Positions 8,426 through 18,322 of a stretch of 64,000 nt of DNA are shown in pieces. The notes beneath the pieces were generated by a model. The model saw only the letters and a list, made by a program, of their open reading frames with translations, made no database searches and was not told the origin of the DNA. Source of the DNA: JAJDXO01 sp965213765 (lineage in GTDB: Bacteria; Pseudomonadota; Alphaproteobacteria; Rhodospirillales; UBA2165); contig OZ243926.1 of the NCBI GenBank assembly GCA_965213765.1, positions 806,001 to 870,000 on the forward strand, written 5' to 3'. The translations under genes and the position numbers were made by a program. Each line of letters opens with the position of its first letter. Position 1 is the stretch's first letter.

Positions 8426-9673
8426 CTAAGCCGCCGGCAGGTCCCACTGGGACCGCGCTTCCAGGCGGCGCGGCGCCTCGCGGCTCAGCACCGCGGTCAG
8501 CTCGGCGAGGCTGTTCAAACTGTGCACCGGCCGAAACTCGTCCACATGGGGCAGGATCGCGCGGATGCCGAGGGATTTTGGCTGAAACTCGTCATAGCGC
8601 AGCAGCGGATTCAGCCAGATCAGCCGGCGGCAGGATTTGTGCAGCCGCTCGATTTCCTTCTCCAGACCGGTCGCCTCGTCCCGGTCCAACCCATCGGAGA
8701 TCAGAAGAACCACCGCGCCCTGGGTCAGCACCCGACGCGACCAATACATGTTGAAGTCGCCGAGACAGTGGCCGATCCGCGTGCCGCCGGCCCAGTCCTC
8801 GACCGCCGCGCCCACATTGGCCAACGCCGCATCCACGTCCTTGTTGCGCAGGTACCGGGTCACGTTGGTCAGCCGGGTGCCGAACAGGAACGCGTGGACC
8901 CGGTCCCGGTCGTTGGTGACGGCGTGCATGAAATGAAGCAGCATCCGCGAGTAGCGGTCCATGGAACCGGACACGTCGCAGATGATGACCAACGGCGGAT
9001 GGCGGGTGCGGCGCTTGCGCCACTGGATCGGAATGTAGTCGCTGCCCGAGCGCAGCGCGGCGCGCAGGGTCTTGCGCATATCGACCCGGGCGCCCGCCGT
9101 ATCCATGCGGAACCGCCGAGTGGGAATTTCCATGATGGGGAGACACATGCGCTGCACCGCGGCGATGGCCTCGGCCACCTCGTCCGTCGACATCTTCTCG
9201 AAATCCTTCTCGCCCAGAACCTCGTTTGCGCTCCAGGTCAGCGAGGCATCGAGCTCGATCTCTTCCTCTTCCAGCTCCCGGCCATCGCCGGAATTGTTGG
9301 ACATGGCTTCCGCCACCCGGCGGGAAATCTCCTCAGGCGGCGGTGCTTCCTCGCCGCCCCCGATGTCCGGCACCATCATCTGCATCATGCGTTCAAGAAT
9401 TTGCGGATTGCGCCAGAAGATGTGGAACGCCTGATCGAATACTTCGCGCTGGTCCCGGCGATTGACGAACACCGCGTGCAGGGTCCAGTAGAAATCTTCC
9501 CGGCTGCCAAGCCCGACGACAGTGACCGCCCGCAGGGCCTCGATCACCTGGCCGGGGCCGATGGGCAGGCCGGCCGCCCGAAGCACCCGGGCAAAGTGCA
9601 TTATGTTCTCGAACAGGCGCCCGCCCGCATCCGCTTCGGGCGCATCCGGGATGTTCGGATTACCGGCAGGCAT
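8426..9673 (-). CDS. coxE: VWA domain protein, CoxE-like
   Basis: A 415-residue von Willebrand factor A protein of the CoxE family, thought to help mature molybdenum hydroxylases together with a MoxR ATPase. The MIDAS metal site CDVSGSM lies near residue 233. I chose ATG 9673, giving MPAGNPNIPDAPEAD, because it begins 2 bp after the stop of the MoxR-type gene; the same frame is open upstream but only overlaps that gene. The acidic stretch ELEEEEIELD precedes the VWA domain. It is the last gene of the cox-like cluster and converges on the CULT gene. Confidence 0.85.
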   Translation of the reverse strand: MPAGNPNIPDAPEADAGGRLFENIMHFARVLRAAGLPIGPGQVIEALRAVTVVGLGSREDFYWTLHAVFVNRRDQREVFDQAFHIFWRNPQILERMMQMMVPDIGGGEEAPPPEEISRRVAEAMSNNSGDGRELEEEEIELDASLTWSANEVLGEKDFEKMSTDEVAEAIAAVQRMCLPIMEIPTRRFRMDTAGARVDMRKTLRAALRSGSDYIPIQWRKRRTRHPPLVIICDVSGSMDRYSRMLLHFMHAVTNDRDRVHAFLFGTRLTNVTRYLRNKDVDAALANVGAAVEDWAGGTRIGHCLGDFNMYWSRRVLTQGAVVLLISDGLDRDEATGLEKEIERLHKSCRRLIWLNPLLRYDEFQPKSLGIRAILPHVDEFRPVHSLNSLAELTAVLSREAPRRLEARSQWDLPAA

Positions 9674-9675
9674 GT

Positions 9676-10593
9676 TCAGGCCGGCGCCGTTGCCAATTCG
9701 GTCTTCACCTCGGTCAGGATGCGATTGGCCTCGCTGCCCTGGATGCGCTGGATATCGTCCTGATATTTGAGGATCGCGCCCAGCGTGTCGTTGACGGTCC
9801 CCGGATCGAGGGACATGCAATCGAGCTGCGTCAGCGCATGGGCCCAGTCGATGGTCTCGGCAATTCCCGGCAGCTTGAACAAATCCATGTCACGGAGCCG
9901 GTGAACGAACCCGACCACCTCCGCCGACAGGCTCGCCGGGGCTTCCGGCGCCTTCACCTGCAGGATTTCCAGCTCGCGCTCCGCATTGGGAAATCCGACC
10001 CAATGATAGAAGCACCGGCGCTTCAATGCGTCGTGAATTTCCCGGGTCCGGTTGGAGGTGATGACGACAATGGGCGGTTCGTCCGCCTTGATGGTGCCGA
10101 TTTCTGGAATGGTGATCTGGAAGTCGGACAGCACCTCCAGCAAATATGCCTCGAACGGCTCATCGGTCCGGTCGAGCTCGTCGATCAGCAGGATGGGCGG
10201 GCCGTCGGCCTGCGGCTCCAGGCTTTGCAAAAGCGGCCGCTTGATCAGGAACTGATCGCCGAAAATATCCGATTCCAGCGTATCCCGGTCCCGGTCGCCG
10301 GCCGCCTCGGACATGCGGATCTCGACCATCTGGCGGGGATAGTTCCATTCATAGACCGCGGTGGTGACGTCGAGCCCCTCGTAGCATTGGAGGCGCAGCA
10401 GTCGCCGGCCGAGGGTCTCGGACAGGACCTTGGCGACCTCGGTCTTGCCGACACCGGCCTCACCCTCGAGGAACAAGGGCCGGCCCAGGTTCAACGAGAG
10501 ATAGAGCGCCGTCGCCAGGCTGCGGTTGGCCAGGTAGTTCCCGCCCCGGAGGGTCTCGATGGTATCGTCGACGGAACCCGGAATGGCTGCCAT
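9676..10593 (-). CDS. coxD: MoxR-type AAA+ ATPase, CoxD-like
   Basis: AAA+ ATPase of the MoxR family. Walker A is GEAGVGKTEV, Walker B is ILLIDELDR, and a sensor motif VVITSNRTRE follows. Paired with a VWA protein this forms the usual MoxR-VWA chaperone module; in the cox cluster of Afipia (Oligotropha) carboxidovorans CoxD is involved in inserting sulfur and copper at the active site. ATG 10593 (MAAIPGSVDD) is preferred because homology appears to begin there; a GTG at 10644 would add 17 residues of unlike sequence. It lies downstream of coxM. Confidence 0.85.
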   Translation of the reverse strand: MAAIPGSVDDTIETLRGGNYLANRSLATALYLSLNLGRPLFLEGEAGVGKTEVAKVLSETLGRRLLRLQCYEGLDVTTAVYEWNYPRQMVEIRMSEAAGDRDRDTLESDIFGDQFLIKRPLLQSLEPQADGPPILLIDELDRTDEPFEAYLLEVLSDFQITIPEIGTIKADEPPIVVITSNRTREIHDALKRRCFYHWVGFPNAERELEILQVKAPEAPASLSAEVVGFVHRLRDMDLFKLPGIAETIDWAHALTQLDCMSLDPGTVNDTLGAILKYQDDIQRIQGSEANRILTEVKTELATAPA

Positions 10594-10715
10594 GGGGTTA
10601 ACGTCCGTTGTTATTGATTTAGTGAGCGGCGCGAGCATAGGCACCGCCGCCGCCCCTGTCCATCATTGGAGCGGCAGCCAAAGCGCCCGGCCGAATACCT
10701 GTCCGAATTGCGGTC

Positions 10716-11513
10716 TTAGCCCGCCGCCGCGGCCACGGCGCGCTTGGCGATGACGCCCACCAAATGCGCCCGGTAGTCGGACGCCGCATGGAGGTCGGAC
10801 GCCATGTCGCCTTCGGAGACGCCAATGCCCTCCAGCGCTTCGGCGCTGAACGATCCGCCGAGGGCCGATTCCATGTCGCCCTGACGGAAAACTCCGTTGA
10901 CGCCCGCGCCGGTCACCGCGACCCGCGTTCCGGCCGGACCATCGGAAACGAAGACACCCACCAGCGCGTAGCGCGACGCCGGGTTGGGGAACTTCGCGTA
11001 GGCCGCCTTGGCGGGAACCGGAAATTTGACCGCGGTGATGATCTCGCCCGCGTCCAGCGCGGTTTCGAACAGGCCCTTGAAGAAATCGTCCGCCGCGATT
11101 TCCCGGTTGTTGGTGACGATGGTGGCGCCGAGGCCCAGGCAGGCTGCCGGATAGTCGGCGGCCGGATCGTTGTTGGCGATGGACCCGCCGATGGTGCCCC
11201 GATTGCGGACCTGCGCATCGCCGATACCGCCGGCCAAGGCGGCGAGCGCCGGGACGGCCTGCTGGACATCGGCCGAGCCCGCCACGTCGGCATGCCGGGT
11301 CATGGCGCCGATGGTCACCGTATCACCGTCCACCGAGATGCCTTTCAGGTCGCCGATGCCGGCGAGATCCACCAGATCCGACGGATCCGACAGGCCGAGC
11401 TTGATCGACGGCAGAATGGTCATGCCGCCCGCCAAGGGGGGCGCGTCATCGGATGAAGATTTGCCGGCGGCGTCGGCGACGTCACTGGCCTTGTGATAAT
11501 TGAATCCGCTCAT
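10716..11513 (-). CDS. coxM: Xanthine dehydrogenase-family FAD subunit (CoxM-like)
   Basis: Medium subunit of an aerobic CO dehydrogenase-like molybdenum hydroxylase, carrying FAD and passing electrons to the respiratory chain. The FAD motifs are AGGMT (about residue 28) and TIGGS followed by IANNDPAADYPA (about residues 107-121). The 265 residues are slightly short but complete. It begins 3 bp after coxL. Form II clusters of this kind are widespread, and many oxidise substrates other than CO. Confidence 0.9.
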   Translation of the reverse strand: MSGFNYHKASDVADAAGKSSSDDAPPLAGGMTILPSIKLGLSDPSDLVDLAGIGDLKGISVDGDTVTIGAMTRHADVAGSADVQQAVPALAALAGGIGDAQVRNRGTIGGSIANNDPAADYPAACLGLGATIVTNNREIAADDFFKGLFETALDAGEIITAVKFPVPAKAAYAKFPNPASRYALVGVFVSDGPAGTRVAVTGAGVNGVFRQGDMESALGGSFSAEALEGIGVSEGDMASDLHAASDYRAHLVGVIAKRAVAAAAG

Positions 11514-11516
11514 GAT

Positions 11517-13880
11517 TTACGCTCCTGCTTCCTGAAGGGCCCGCCAGACATTTTGCGGCGAGGCCGGCAACGGTACATCGGTGACGCCCTTTTCCGCGAG
11601 CGCATCGACCACCGCATTGATCACCGCCGGCGTAGAGCCGATGGCACCCACCTCGCCGACACCCTTCACGCCCAGCGAATTGTGAGCGCAGAGCGTCTCT
11701 TCGGTCGAGACGTGGTAGGACGGCACGTCGTCGGCCCGGGGCATGGTGTAGTCCATATAGGACCCGCTGAGCAGCTGGCCGTTTTCGTCATAGACGGCAT
11801 TCTCCAGCAGCGCCTGACCGATGCCCTGGGTGACACCGCCGTGGACCTGACCTTCGACGATCATCGGGTTGATAACCCGCCCGACATCATCGACGGCGGT
11901 GAAGTTGACCACGTCCACGACGCCGGTGTCCGGATCCACGTCCACCTCGCAGACGTGGCACCCGCCCGGGAAGGTGAAGTTCAGCGGATCGTAGAACGCC
12001 GATTCCTCCAGCCCGGGCTCCAGGGTCTCGTGGGGGAAGTTGTGGGGCACGTAGGCCGCCAGCGCCACTTCGCCGAAGGCCATGGCCTTGTCGGTGCCCC
12101 TCACCGTATAGGATCCGTCCGCGAACTCGATATCGGCCTCGGACGCCTCCAGGATGTGGGCCGCGATCTTCTTGCCCTTGTCGACGATCTTGTTGGCCGC
12201 CCGGAGGATGGCTTCGCCGCCCACCGCCAGCGACCGGGAGCCGTAGGTTCCCATACCGAACTGGATCTTCGACGTATCGCCGTGGACCACGTCAACGGCC
12301 TCGAAACCGACGCCGAGCTGCTCGGAAATGAGCTGCGCAAACGTCGTCTCGTGGCTTTGCCCGTGGGAGTGAGTGCCGGTGAACACCGTCACACTGCCCG
12401 TCGGGTGAACACGGACCACCGCCGATTCGTAGAGACCGGCCCGGGCGCCCAAGGCCCCCGCCACCGCCGACGGCGCGACGCCGCAGGCCTCGATATAGGT
12501 GGAGTAGCCAAGCCCCCGAAGCTTGCCGTCCTTGGCAGCGGCTTCCCTGCGCCCGGCGAAGCCGTCGACGTCCGCCGCCTTGAGGGCCGCCGACAGGGTG
12601 GCCTCGTAATCGCCGGAATCGTATTCCATCGCCACCGGCGTCTGATAGGGGAAGGCATCGGACGGAATGAAGTTCTTCCGCCGGATTTCCACCTGATCAA
12701 TACCCATCTCGCGGGCCGCCTTGGAGACGATCCGTTCAAGCAGATAGGTCGCTTCCGGCCGCCCTGCCCCGCGGTACGCGTCCACCGGCACCGTGTTGGT
12801 GAACACGGCGCGGATGTTGGCGTAGATCAGCGGCGTGGTGTAGACGCCCGCCAGCAGGGTCGCATGCAGATAGGTCGGCACCGCGGGCGCAAACGTGGAG
12901 AGATAGCTCCCCATATTGGCGAGGGTCTGGACCCGCAACCCCAGGAATTTGCCTTCCTTGTCGAGGGCAAGCTCGGCATGGGTAACGTGATCCCGCCCAT
13001 GCGCATCGGTCATGAAACTCTCCGAACGCTCGGCGGTCCACTTGATGGGCCGGCCCACCTTGGCCGACGCCCAGGTCAGCACCGCCTCTTCGGCGTAGTG
13101 GAAAATCTTCGAGCCGAAGCCGCCGCCCACATCGGGCGCGACGATCCTGAGCTTATGCTCGGGGATCTGCAGCACGAACGCGCCCATCAGCAGCCGGATG
13201 ACGTGCGGGTTCTGGGTCGTCGTGTAGAGGGTGTAGTCCTCGCCCGCCGCCTCGTACTCGGCCAACGCAACCCGAGGTTCGATGGCGTTGGGGATCAGCC
13301 GATTGTTGACGATGTCGATGGCGGTGACGTGGTCGGCCTTATCGAACGCCGCATCCACGTCGGCCTTCTCGCCGATGGCCCAGTCGTAGCACGTGTTTTC
13401 CGCCGCTTCGTCGTGGACCAGCGTGCCGCCTTCGATGGCCTTTTTCATATCGACCACCGCCGGCAGATCGTTGAGGTCGGCCTCGATCAATTGGGCCGCC
13501 GCCTTGGCCTGCTTCTTGGTCTCGGCCACCACCACGGCGATGGCATCGCCCACATGGCGGACCTTGCCCTGCGCGAGCGCGGGGTGCGCCGGCTCGACCA
13601 TGGGATCGCCGTTTTGGAACGTGAGCCCCCAGCCGCAGGGGAGCCCGCCCACTTCGTCGGCCGCCAAATCAGCGCCGGTGAACACGGCGACGACGCCGTC
13701 GGCCGTCTCGGCGGCAGACGTATCAACGCCCTTGATCTCCGCGTGGGCCACCTGGCTGCGCAGGAAATACGCATAGGTCTGGCCCGGCCGGTTGATGTCG
13801 TCGGTGTAATTGCCGTTCCCGGTGAGGAACCGCCTGTCTTCCTTGCGCTTTACCGAAACGCCAATTCCATGCTCGGTCAT
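11517..13880 (-). CDS. coxL: Molybdenum hydroxylase large subunit, form II CODH-like
   Basis: A 787-residue catalytic subunit binding molybdopterin cytosine dinucleotide. The active-site loop is AYRGAGR at residues 368-374. This marks form II (CODH-like) enzymes, not form I (AYxCSFR), which carries the Mo-S-Cu cysteine. Oxidation of CO is therefore not assured, and another aldehyde or N-heterocycle is possible. The gene order S-L-M-D-E matches form II clusters. It starts 5 bp after coxS and ends 3 bp before coxM. A GxGxxG-like glycine run and the C-terminal KGVGEVGAIGSTPAVINA motif with the catalytic glutamate are present. Confidence 0.92.
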   Translation of the reverse strand: MTEHGIGVSVKRKEDRRFLTGNGNYTDDINRPGQTYAYFLRSQVAHAEIKGVDTSAAETADGVVAVFTGADLAADEVGGLPCGWGLTFQNGDPMVEPAHPALAQGKVRHVGDAIAVVVAETKKQAKAAAQLIEADLNDLPAVVDMKKAIEGGTLVHDEAAENTCYDWAIGEKADVDAAFDKADHVTAIDIVNNRLIPNAIEPRVALAEYEAAGEDYTLYTTTQNPHVIRLLMGAFVLQIPEHKLRIVAPDVGGGFGSKIFHYAEEAVLTWASAKVGRPIKWTAERSESFMTDAHGRDHVTHAELALDKEGKFLGLRVQTLANMGSYLSTFAPAVPTYLHATLLAGVYTTPLIYANIRAVFTNTVPVDAYRGAGRPEATYLLERIVSKAAREMGIDQVEIRRKNFIPSDAFPYQTPVAMEYDSGDYEATLSAALKAADVDGFAGRREAAAKDGKLRGLGYSTYIEACGVAPSAVAGALGARAGLYESAVVRVHPTGSVTVFTGTHSHGQSHETTFAQLISEQLGVGFEAVDVVHGDTSKIQFGMGTYGSRSLAVGGEAILRAANKIVDKGKKIAAHILEASEADIEFADGSYTVRGTDKAMAFGEVALAAYVPHNFPHETLEPGLEESAFYDPLNFTFPGGCHVCEVDVDPDTGVVDVVNFTAVDDVGRVINPMIVEGQVHGGVTQGIGQALLENAVYDENGQLLSGSYMDYTMPRADDVPSYHVSTEETLCAHNSLGVKGVGEVGAIGSTPAVINAVVDALAEKGVTDVPLPASPQNVWRALQEAGA

Positions 13881-13884
13881 GGCC

Positions 13885-14352
<468 letters not shown>

Positions 14353-14694
14353 GTGAACCTCCCATCTAAGGTCTATGTTATCGCCGTCCGTTCTGGACGA
14401 TTTGCGGCCGGTTCCGACCTAGCCTTGATGAAAGTGTGCGGCTGCCCCGGTTCAAAATCAAGGGACATTAAAGAGAAAGGACGGCATTTGCCGCCCCTTG
14501 TTGCGATCACGCTCAGGTTCCAGGTTAGATTTCGTGCCGTGAGGACTAACGCTCCCGCACCGCCTCCCATCGCCTCAGACTAATGATAAACTACTGATGT
14601 AACGTTCTTTTTTTCTTTGTTTCTTGTGGACGAACGGCAGTTGATATACCTCCGGATTGAGGGAGAAAATTCCGAGGACATTCCGAAACCTGCC
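14353..14694. other. Gene-free stretch upstream of the cox-like cluster
   Basis: About 340 bp carry no gene I can support. The first part should hold the minus-strand cox promoter. The base composition drops sharply near 14575-14640, with a run of T just after 14605, in contrast with the GC-rich neighbours. That change coincides with the integrase remnant and may mark an old insertion edge. Confidence 0.4.
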
Positions 14695-14890
14695 ATGCCC
14701 GGATTGACCAAACGCCGCATCGATACCCTTTCGGCCCGCGAGAAAGAGAATTTCGTCTGGGACGACCAGTTCAAGGGCTTCGGCACAGCGCAGCCATCGC
14801 ACGGACGACGCCGCCGATGTGGTGACCGACGCCGTGGAGCGCGCCGAATTGGATGTGGAACACAAGCCGCTCGACGACCTGATGACGTAA
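14695..14890 (+). pseudogene. Remnant of a tyrosine recombinase (integrase)
   Basis: From ATG 14695 the peptide MPGLTKRRIDTLSAREKENF followed by VWDDQFKGFG matches the arm-type DNA-binding N-terminus of phage and island integrases (DUF4102-like). Similarity ends after about 33 residues. The +1 frame then reads an acidic 32-residue tail (beginning HRTDDAADVV) to a stop at 14888-14890, so the catalytic domain is missing, probably through internal deletion. No adjacent tRNA or clear attachment site was found. It is a trace of an integrated element at the edge of the mosaic region. Confidence 0.6.
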
Positions 14891-14968
14891 CAACGAATAC
14901 ATGCGGCCTATTATTGGCCATTGCCAGATTGTATTTGCCGAACTGGCACCAAATAAGCGGGTAGACAG

Positions 14969-15919
14969 TCAGCGGTAGAGCAAATTAGGTAGAAGCATCA
15001 CGATGCCGGGCAGGATAACGAGTATCGCTAGACGGATGATGTCGACACACCAGAACGGGGTCACTCCCCTGAAGACGGTGGTGGTTTTGATGTCCTGCAA
15101 CACACCCGCCAGGACAAAAACATTGAGCCCGACCGGCGGCGTGATGAGGCTGATCACCATCACCACCACCGCGATGATGCCGAACCAGACCAAGATCTGA
15201 TCGGAGTCGAGTCCGGCATAGCCGAGTTCTTTCACCACCGGGAAGAAGATCGGAATGGTCAGGAGCAGCATGGACAGGCTCTCGAAGACGCATCCCAGAA
15301 TGATGTAGATGACCAGGATGATCACGATGACGCCCAGCGGCGAGATATCGAAGCCAGTCACCAGAGACAGCATGCCGTCGGGCAGGCCGGCGCGGTTGAC
15401 GAAGTTGGAGAAGATCAGGGCGCCGAACAGCACCGTGAAGAGCATCGCCGTGGTGCGGGCGCTGTCGACCAGCACCTCGTAGATGGCGCTGAACGACCTG
15501 ACCCCGCGTGATAAGGCAATAAGGAAAGCGCCGCCGGCGCCGACGCCCGCCGCCTCGGTCGGTGTGAAGATGCCGCCATAAATGCCGCCGATTACCAGGA
15601 TGAAGAGCAATAGCGTGCCCCAGACGCCCTTCAATGCCTGCATGCGCTCCGCCCAGCCCAACCGCTCACCCCGGGGGCCCGCCTCGGGGTTGCGCCAGAC
15701 CACGAACTGAACGGCAACGAGATAAAGGAGAATGCCCAGCAGGCCTGGAATGAAACCGGCGGCGAACAGCTCACGAATGCTGGTCTCCGTCATCAGGCCG
15801 TAGATGACGAGAATGACGCTCGGCGGAATCAGGATACCCAAGGTGCCACCGGCCGCGATCGAAGCAGATGCCAGGGAGTCCGTATATGGGTAGTTGTTCA
15901 TTCTCCCATTGTGGGGCAT
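14969..15919 (-). pseudogene. TRAP transporter large permease DctM, 5'-truncated
   Basis: About 310 residues match the C-terminal three quarters of DctM (IT superfamily, about 430 residues), the ion-coupled subunit of TRAP importers. Clear parts are IAAGGTLGILIPPSVILVIYG written here only in part, FTPTEAAGVGAGGAFL and LITPPVGLNVFVL, with about eight membrane segments. The first 110-120 residues are absent: similarity begins around YPYTDSLASAS, just inside the apparent start, where the opposite-strand reductase fragment begins. No small permease (DctQ) is adjacent. It is very likely non-functional. The orphan TRAP receptor at 19230 could be a former partner, but that is a guess. Confidence 0.75.
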
Positions 15920-16367
15920 GGCGGCCTATCCCGACCCCGGATTTTCGGCGGCATGGACGAATGTCTGGCTGATCGGAACGACCGCGCTGTTCCTGTTCGG
16001 GTGGGGCGTTTCGCGCGGTGCGAGCCTGCAGAAGTACACCTTCAAGCGATGGCCCGACCGCAAGTTCCTCGGCCTCGTCGAGCCCCGGTACATCGAGGCG
16101 GGGGAGCGCAAGATTCTGTGCAGCGGCCTGTGGGGCGTCGCCCGCCACTTCAACTATATGGGCGAGGGGTTCCTGGCGCTCTCGACCGCGCTCGTCTTCG
16201 GCTACCCGGGCAACCCGTGGGCGTGGACCTATTTCGCCTTCATCGTCTCGATGTTCGTCTGGCGCCAGGTGGTGGACGACAGGCAGTGCGCGGAGAAATA
16301 CGGTCCCGAGAAGTGGGCGGAATACCGGGCGCGGGTGAAGTACCGGATATTTCCCGGCGTCTATTGA
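15894..16367 (+). pseudogene. ERG4/ERG24-type reductase (DUF1295), C-terminal half only
   Basis: The 157 residues match the C-terminal half of membrane reductases related to delta-14/delta-24 sterol reductases and DUF1295 proteins. Conserved segments include GVSRGASLQKYTFKRWP, SGLWGVARHFNYMGE and YRARVKYRIFPGVY at the end. Full-length relatives have about 300 or more residues with several more membrane helices at the N-terminus, which are missing. The apparent start overlaps the broken end of the opposite-strand TRAP permease by 26 bp. This indicates a rearrangement breakpoint near 15890-15920. Confidence 0.7.
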
Positions 16368-16374
16368 GCCGGTC

Positions 16375-16497
16375 CTACGACCCGCCCTGCGCAACCTGGG
16401 TCCTGCCGTAGAGCAGCTCCCAGGCCTTGTCGGAATAGCCGGGCCCGCGGCGCGCGTGGTCGGCCAGGGTCTCGAGCGCGGGGCTCACCCAGATCCA
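16375..16497 (-). pseudogene. Possible 3' remnant of an unknown gene
   Basis: A minus-strand frame of about 40 codons ends at TAG 16375-16377 and reads like a natural C-terminus (SPALETLADHARRGPGYSDK, then AWELLYGRTQ). It has no start or upstream continuation beyond about 16500. I do not recognise the family. It fits the picture of partial genes left at recombination junctions but could be chance. Confidence 0.25.
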
Positions 16498-16607
16498 TGG
16501 CGCCGATGATAATCCAGTGATGACAGGCGGCCATTTGTCGGCACCTGGCAGCCGCAGAAGATTGCATATGGTTTTTCATGGCGCCCGTTTACTGCCATGA
16601 TGCCCGC

Positions 16608-18212
16608 ATGAGGAAGCGGGAAAATCAGGACCCTCTGGATGTCATCATCGTCGGCGCAGGCTTGGCCGGCATTTATTTGCTCCACAGGCTTGGCGGGCTG
16701 GGATTTACCGCCAAAATCCTGGAGGCTGGCGCCGGCGTCGGCGGCACGTGGTACTGGAACCGATATCCCGGTGCCCGATGTGATGTCGATAACATGTTCT
16801 ACTCCTATAGTTTCGACGAGGAGTTGGACGAGGAATGGAATTGGACTGAACGCTATCCGAGCCAGCCTGAATTACTGAAGTATATCAATCACGTTGCCGA
16901 CAGATTCGACCTATGGCCCAACATTCAGCTGAATACGCGCGTTGTTTCGGCGATTTTCGATGCAATAAAAGGCTCTTGGCGGATCGAGACCGAAACGGAA
17001 GAAAGCTTATCGGCTCGGTATGTCGTTATGGCGACCGGATGCTTGTCAGCCGCCAATGTGCCTGACCTTGACGGGCTAAACGGGTTTCAAGGACGCGTGT
17101 TTCATACCGGCCATTGGCCGGTCGAGGAAATTGATTTTACCGGCCGTCGCGTCGGCGTCGTCGGCACAGGCTCATCAGGGGTCCAGGTGATCCAGGAAGT
17201 CGCCAAGCAGGCGAACCACCTTACCGTCTTTCAAAGGACTGCAAGTTACGTCGTGGAAGCCTTCAACCGGTCTCTTGACGCGGAGGACCGGACCTACTTC
17301 AAGGCAAACCGGCACGAGTTGAGGGAGGCGGCGAAGAAAACATTCGGCGGCTTCACCAATGTGACAAATGAGCAGTCGGCTCTATCGGTGACCGAAGAAG
17401 ATTGCCGGAAAAAGCTCGAGGAAAGCTGGCAGGCCGGAGGCAATTCGCTGTTGGTCTCATTCAACGATTTCGGGTTTAGCGAAGAAGCGAATTTGCGCGC
17501 TCAGGATTTTGTTCGCGACAAGATACGCAAGGCCGTTCGCGACCCTGAAACGGCTGAAAAATTATTGCCCCGCCATATCATCGGCTGCAAGCGGCTCTGC
17601 CTCGGCACCAACTATTATGAAACCTACAACCGAGACAATGTGACACTGGTTCCGCTCGGCGACAAAGGGATCGAGCGGGTAACGGCAAACGGCCTGATCG
17701 CCGGCGACGCGGAGTTTGAACTTGATGACCTCGTCCTGGCGACCGGATTTGATGCCATGACCGGTGCACTCAATAAGATTAACATCGAGGGGCAGGCGGG
17801 CCTCACCCTGCGGAAGGCGTGGGAGGCGGGTCCCCGGACCTATCTCGGCCTGATGTCGCACGGCTTTCCGAATCTCTTTATGGTCACCGGCCCCGGCAGT
17901 CCGTCGGTGCTCTCCAACATGCTGCCGACCATAGAACACCACGTGGAATGGATAGCCGATTGCCTGGAACATATGCGCCGGAATGAATTTATTGAGATCG
18001 AAGCCGACCTGCCGGCTCAGGACCGGTGGGTGGAACATGCCAACGAGACGGCAGCGAAAACCCTCCGCTATTCGTGCAGTTCGTGGTATCTCGGCGCCAA
18101 TGTGCCCGGAAAGCCGCGAGTCTTTATGCCGTATATCGGCGGCATGCCTTCCTACAAGGAAACCTGTGCAGCAGTTGTCGACAATGGTTATGAGGGATTT
18201 GTCCTGAAATAG
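16608..18212 (+). CDS. Baeyer-Villiger-type flavin monooxygenase
   Basis: NAD(P)H- and FAD-dependent monooxygenase expected to turn a ketone into an ester or lactone. The FAD Rossmann motif GAGLAG is close to the N-terminus, the NADPH Rossmann motif is GTGSSG, and between them is the Baeyer-Villiger fingerprint FxGxxxHxxxWP, read as FQGRVFHTGHWP near residue 160. Length is 534 residues from ATG 16608; ATG 16578 would add ten residues. Close relatives act on cyclohexanone, phenylacetone or steroids. It stands alone, between the truncated genes and an IS element, and has lower GC than the cox cluster. Confidence 0.9.
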   Translation: MRKRENQDPLDVIIVGAGLAGIYLLHRLGGLGFTAKILEAGAGVGGTWYWNRYPGARCDVDNMFYSYSFDEELDEEWNWTERYPSQPELLKYINHVADRFDLWPNIQLNTRVVSAIFDAIKGSWRIETETEESLSARYVVMATGCLSAANVPDLDGLNGFQGRVFHTGHWPVEEIDFTGRRVGVVGTGSSGVQVIQEVAKQANHLTVFQRTASYVVEAFNRSLDAEDRTYFKANRHELREAAKKTFGGFTNVTNEQSALSVTEEDCRKKLEESWQAGGNSLLVSFNDFGFSEEANLRAQDFVRDKIRKAVRDPETAEKLLPRHIIGCKRLCLGTNYYETYNRDNVTLVPLGDKGIERVTANGLIAGDAEFELDDLVLATGFDAMTGALNKINIEGQAGLTLRKAWEAGPRTYLGLMSHGFPNLFMVTGPGSPSVLSNMLPTIEHHVEWIADCLEHMRRNEFIEIEADLPAQDRWVEHANETAAKTLRYSCSSWYLGANVPGKPRVFMPYIGGMPSYKETCAAVVDNGYEGFVLK

Positions 18213-18322
18213 CCGCCCATCCCTGATGCCCTGGAATATGATTGCGTCCAAGCTATGTTCGGACATACCATCCTTTCAAAGGCGGATTGAACCGTGGAAT
18301 GCTCGAGGCGGTAAACGCACTA

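Noticed and set aside
14430..14475. Possible tRNA T-arm (GGTTCAAAATC) in the cox upstream gap
   Set aside because: No matching acceptor stem, D-arm or anticodon arm could be built around it.
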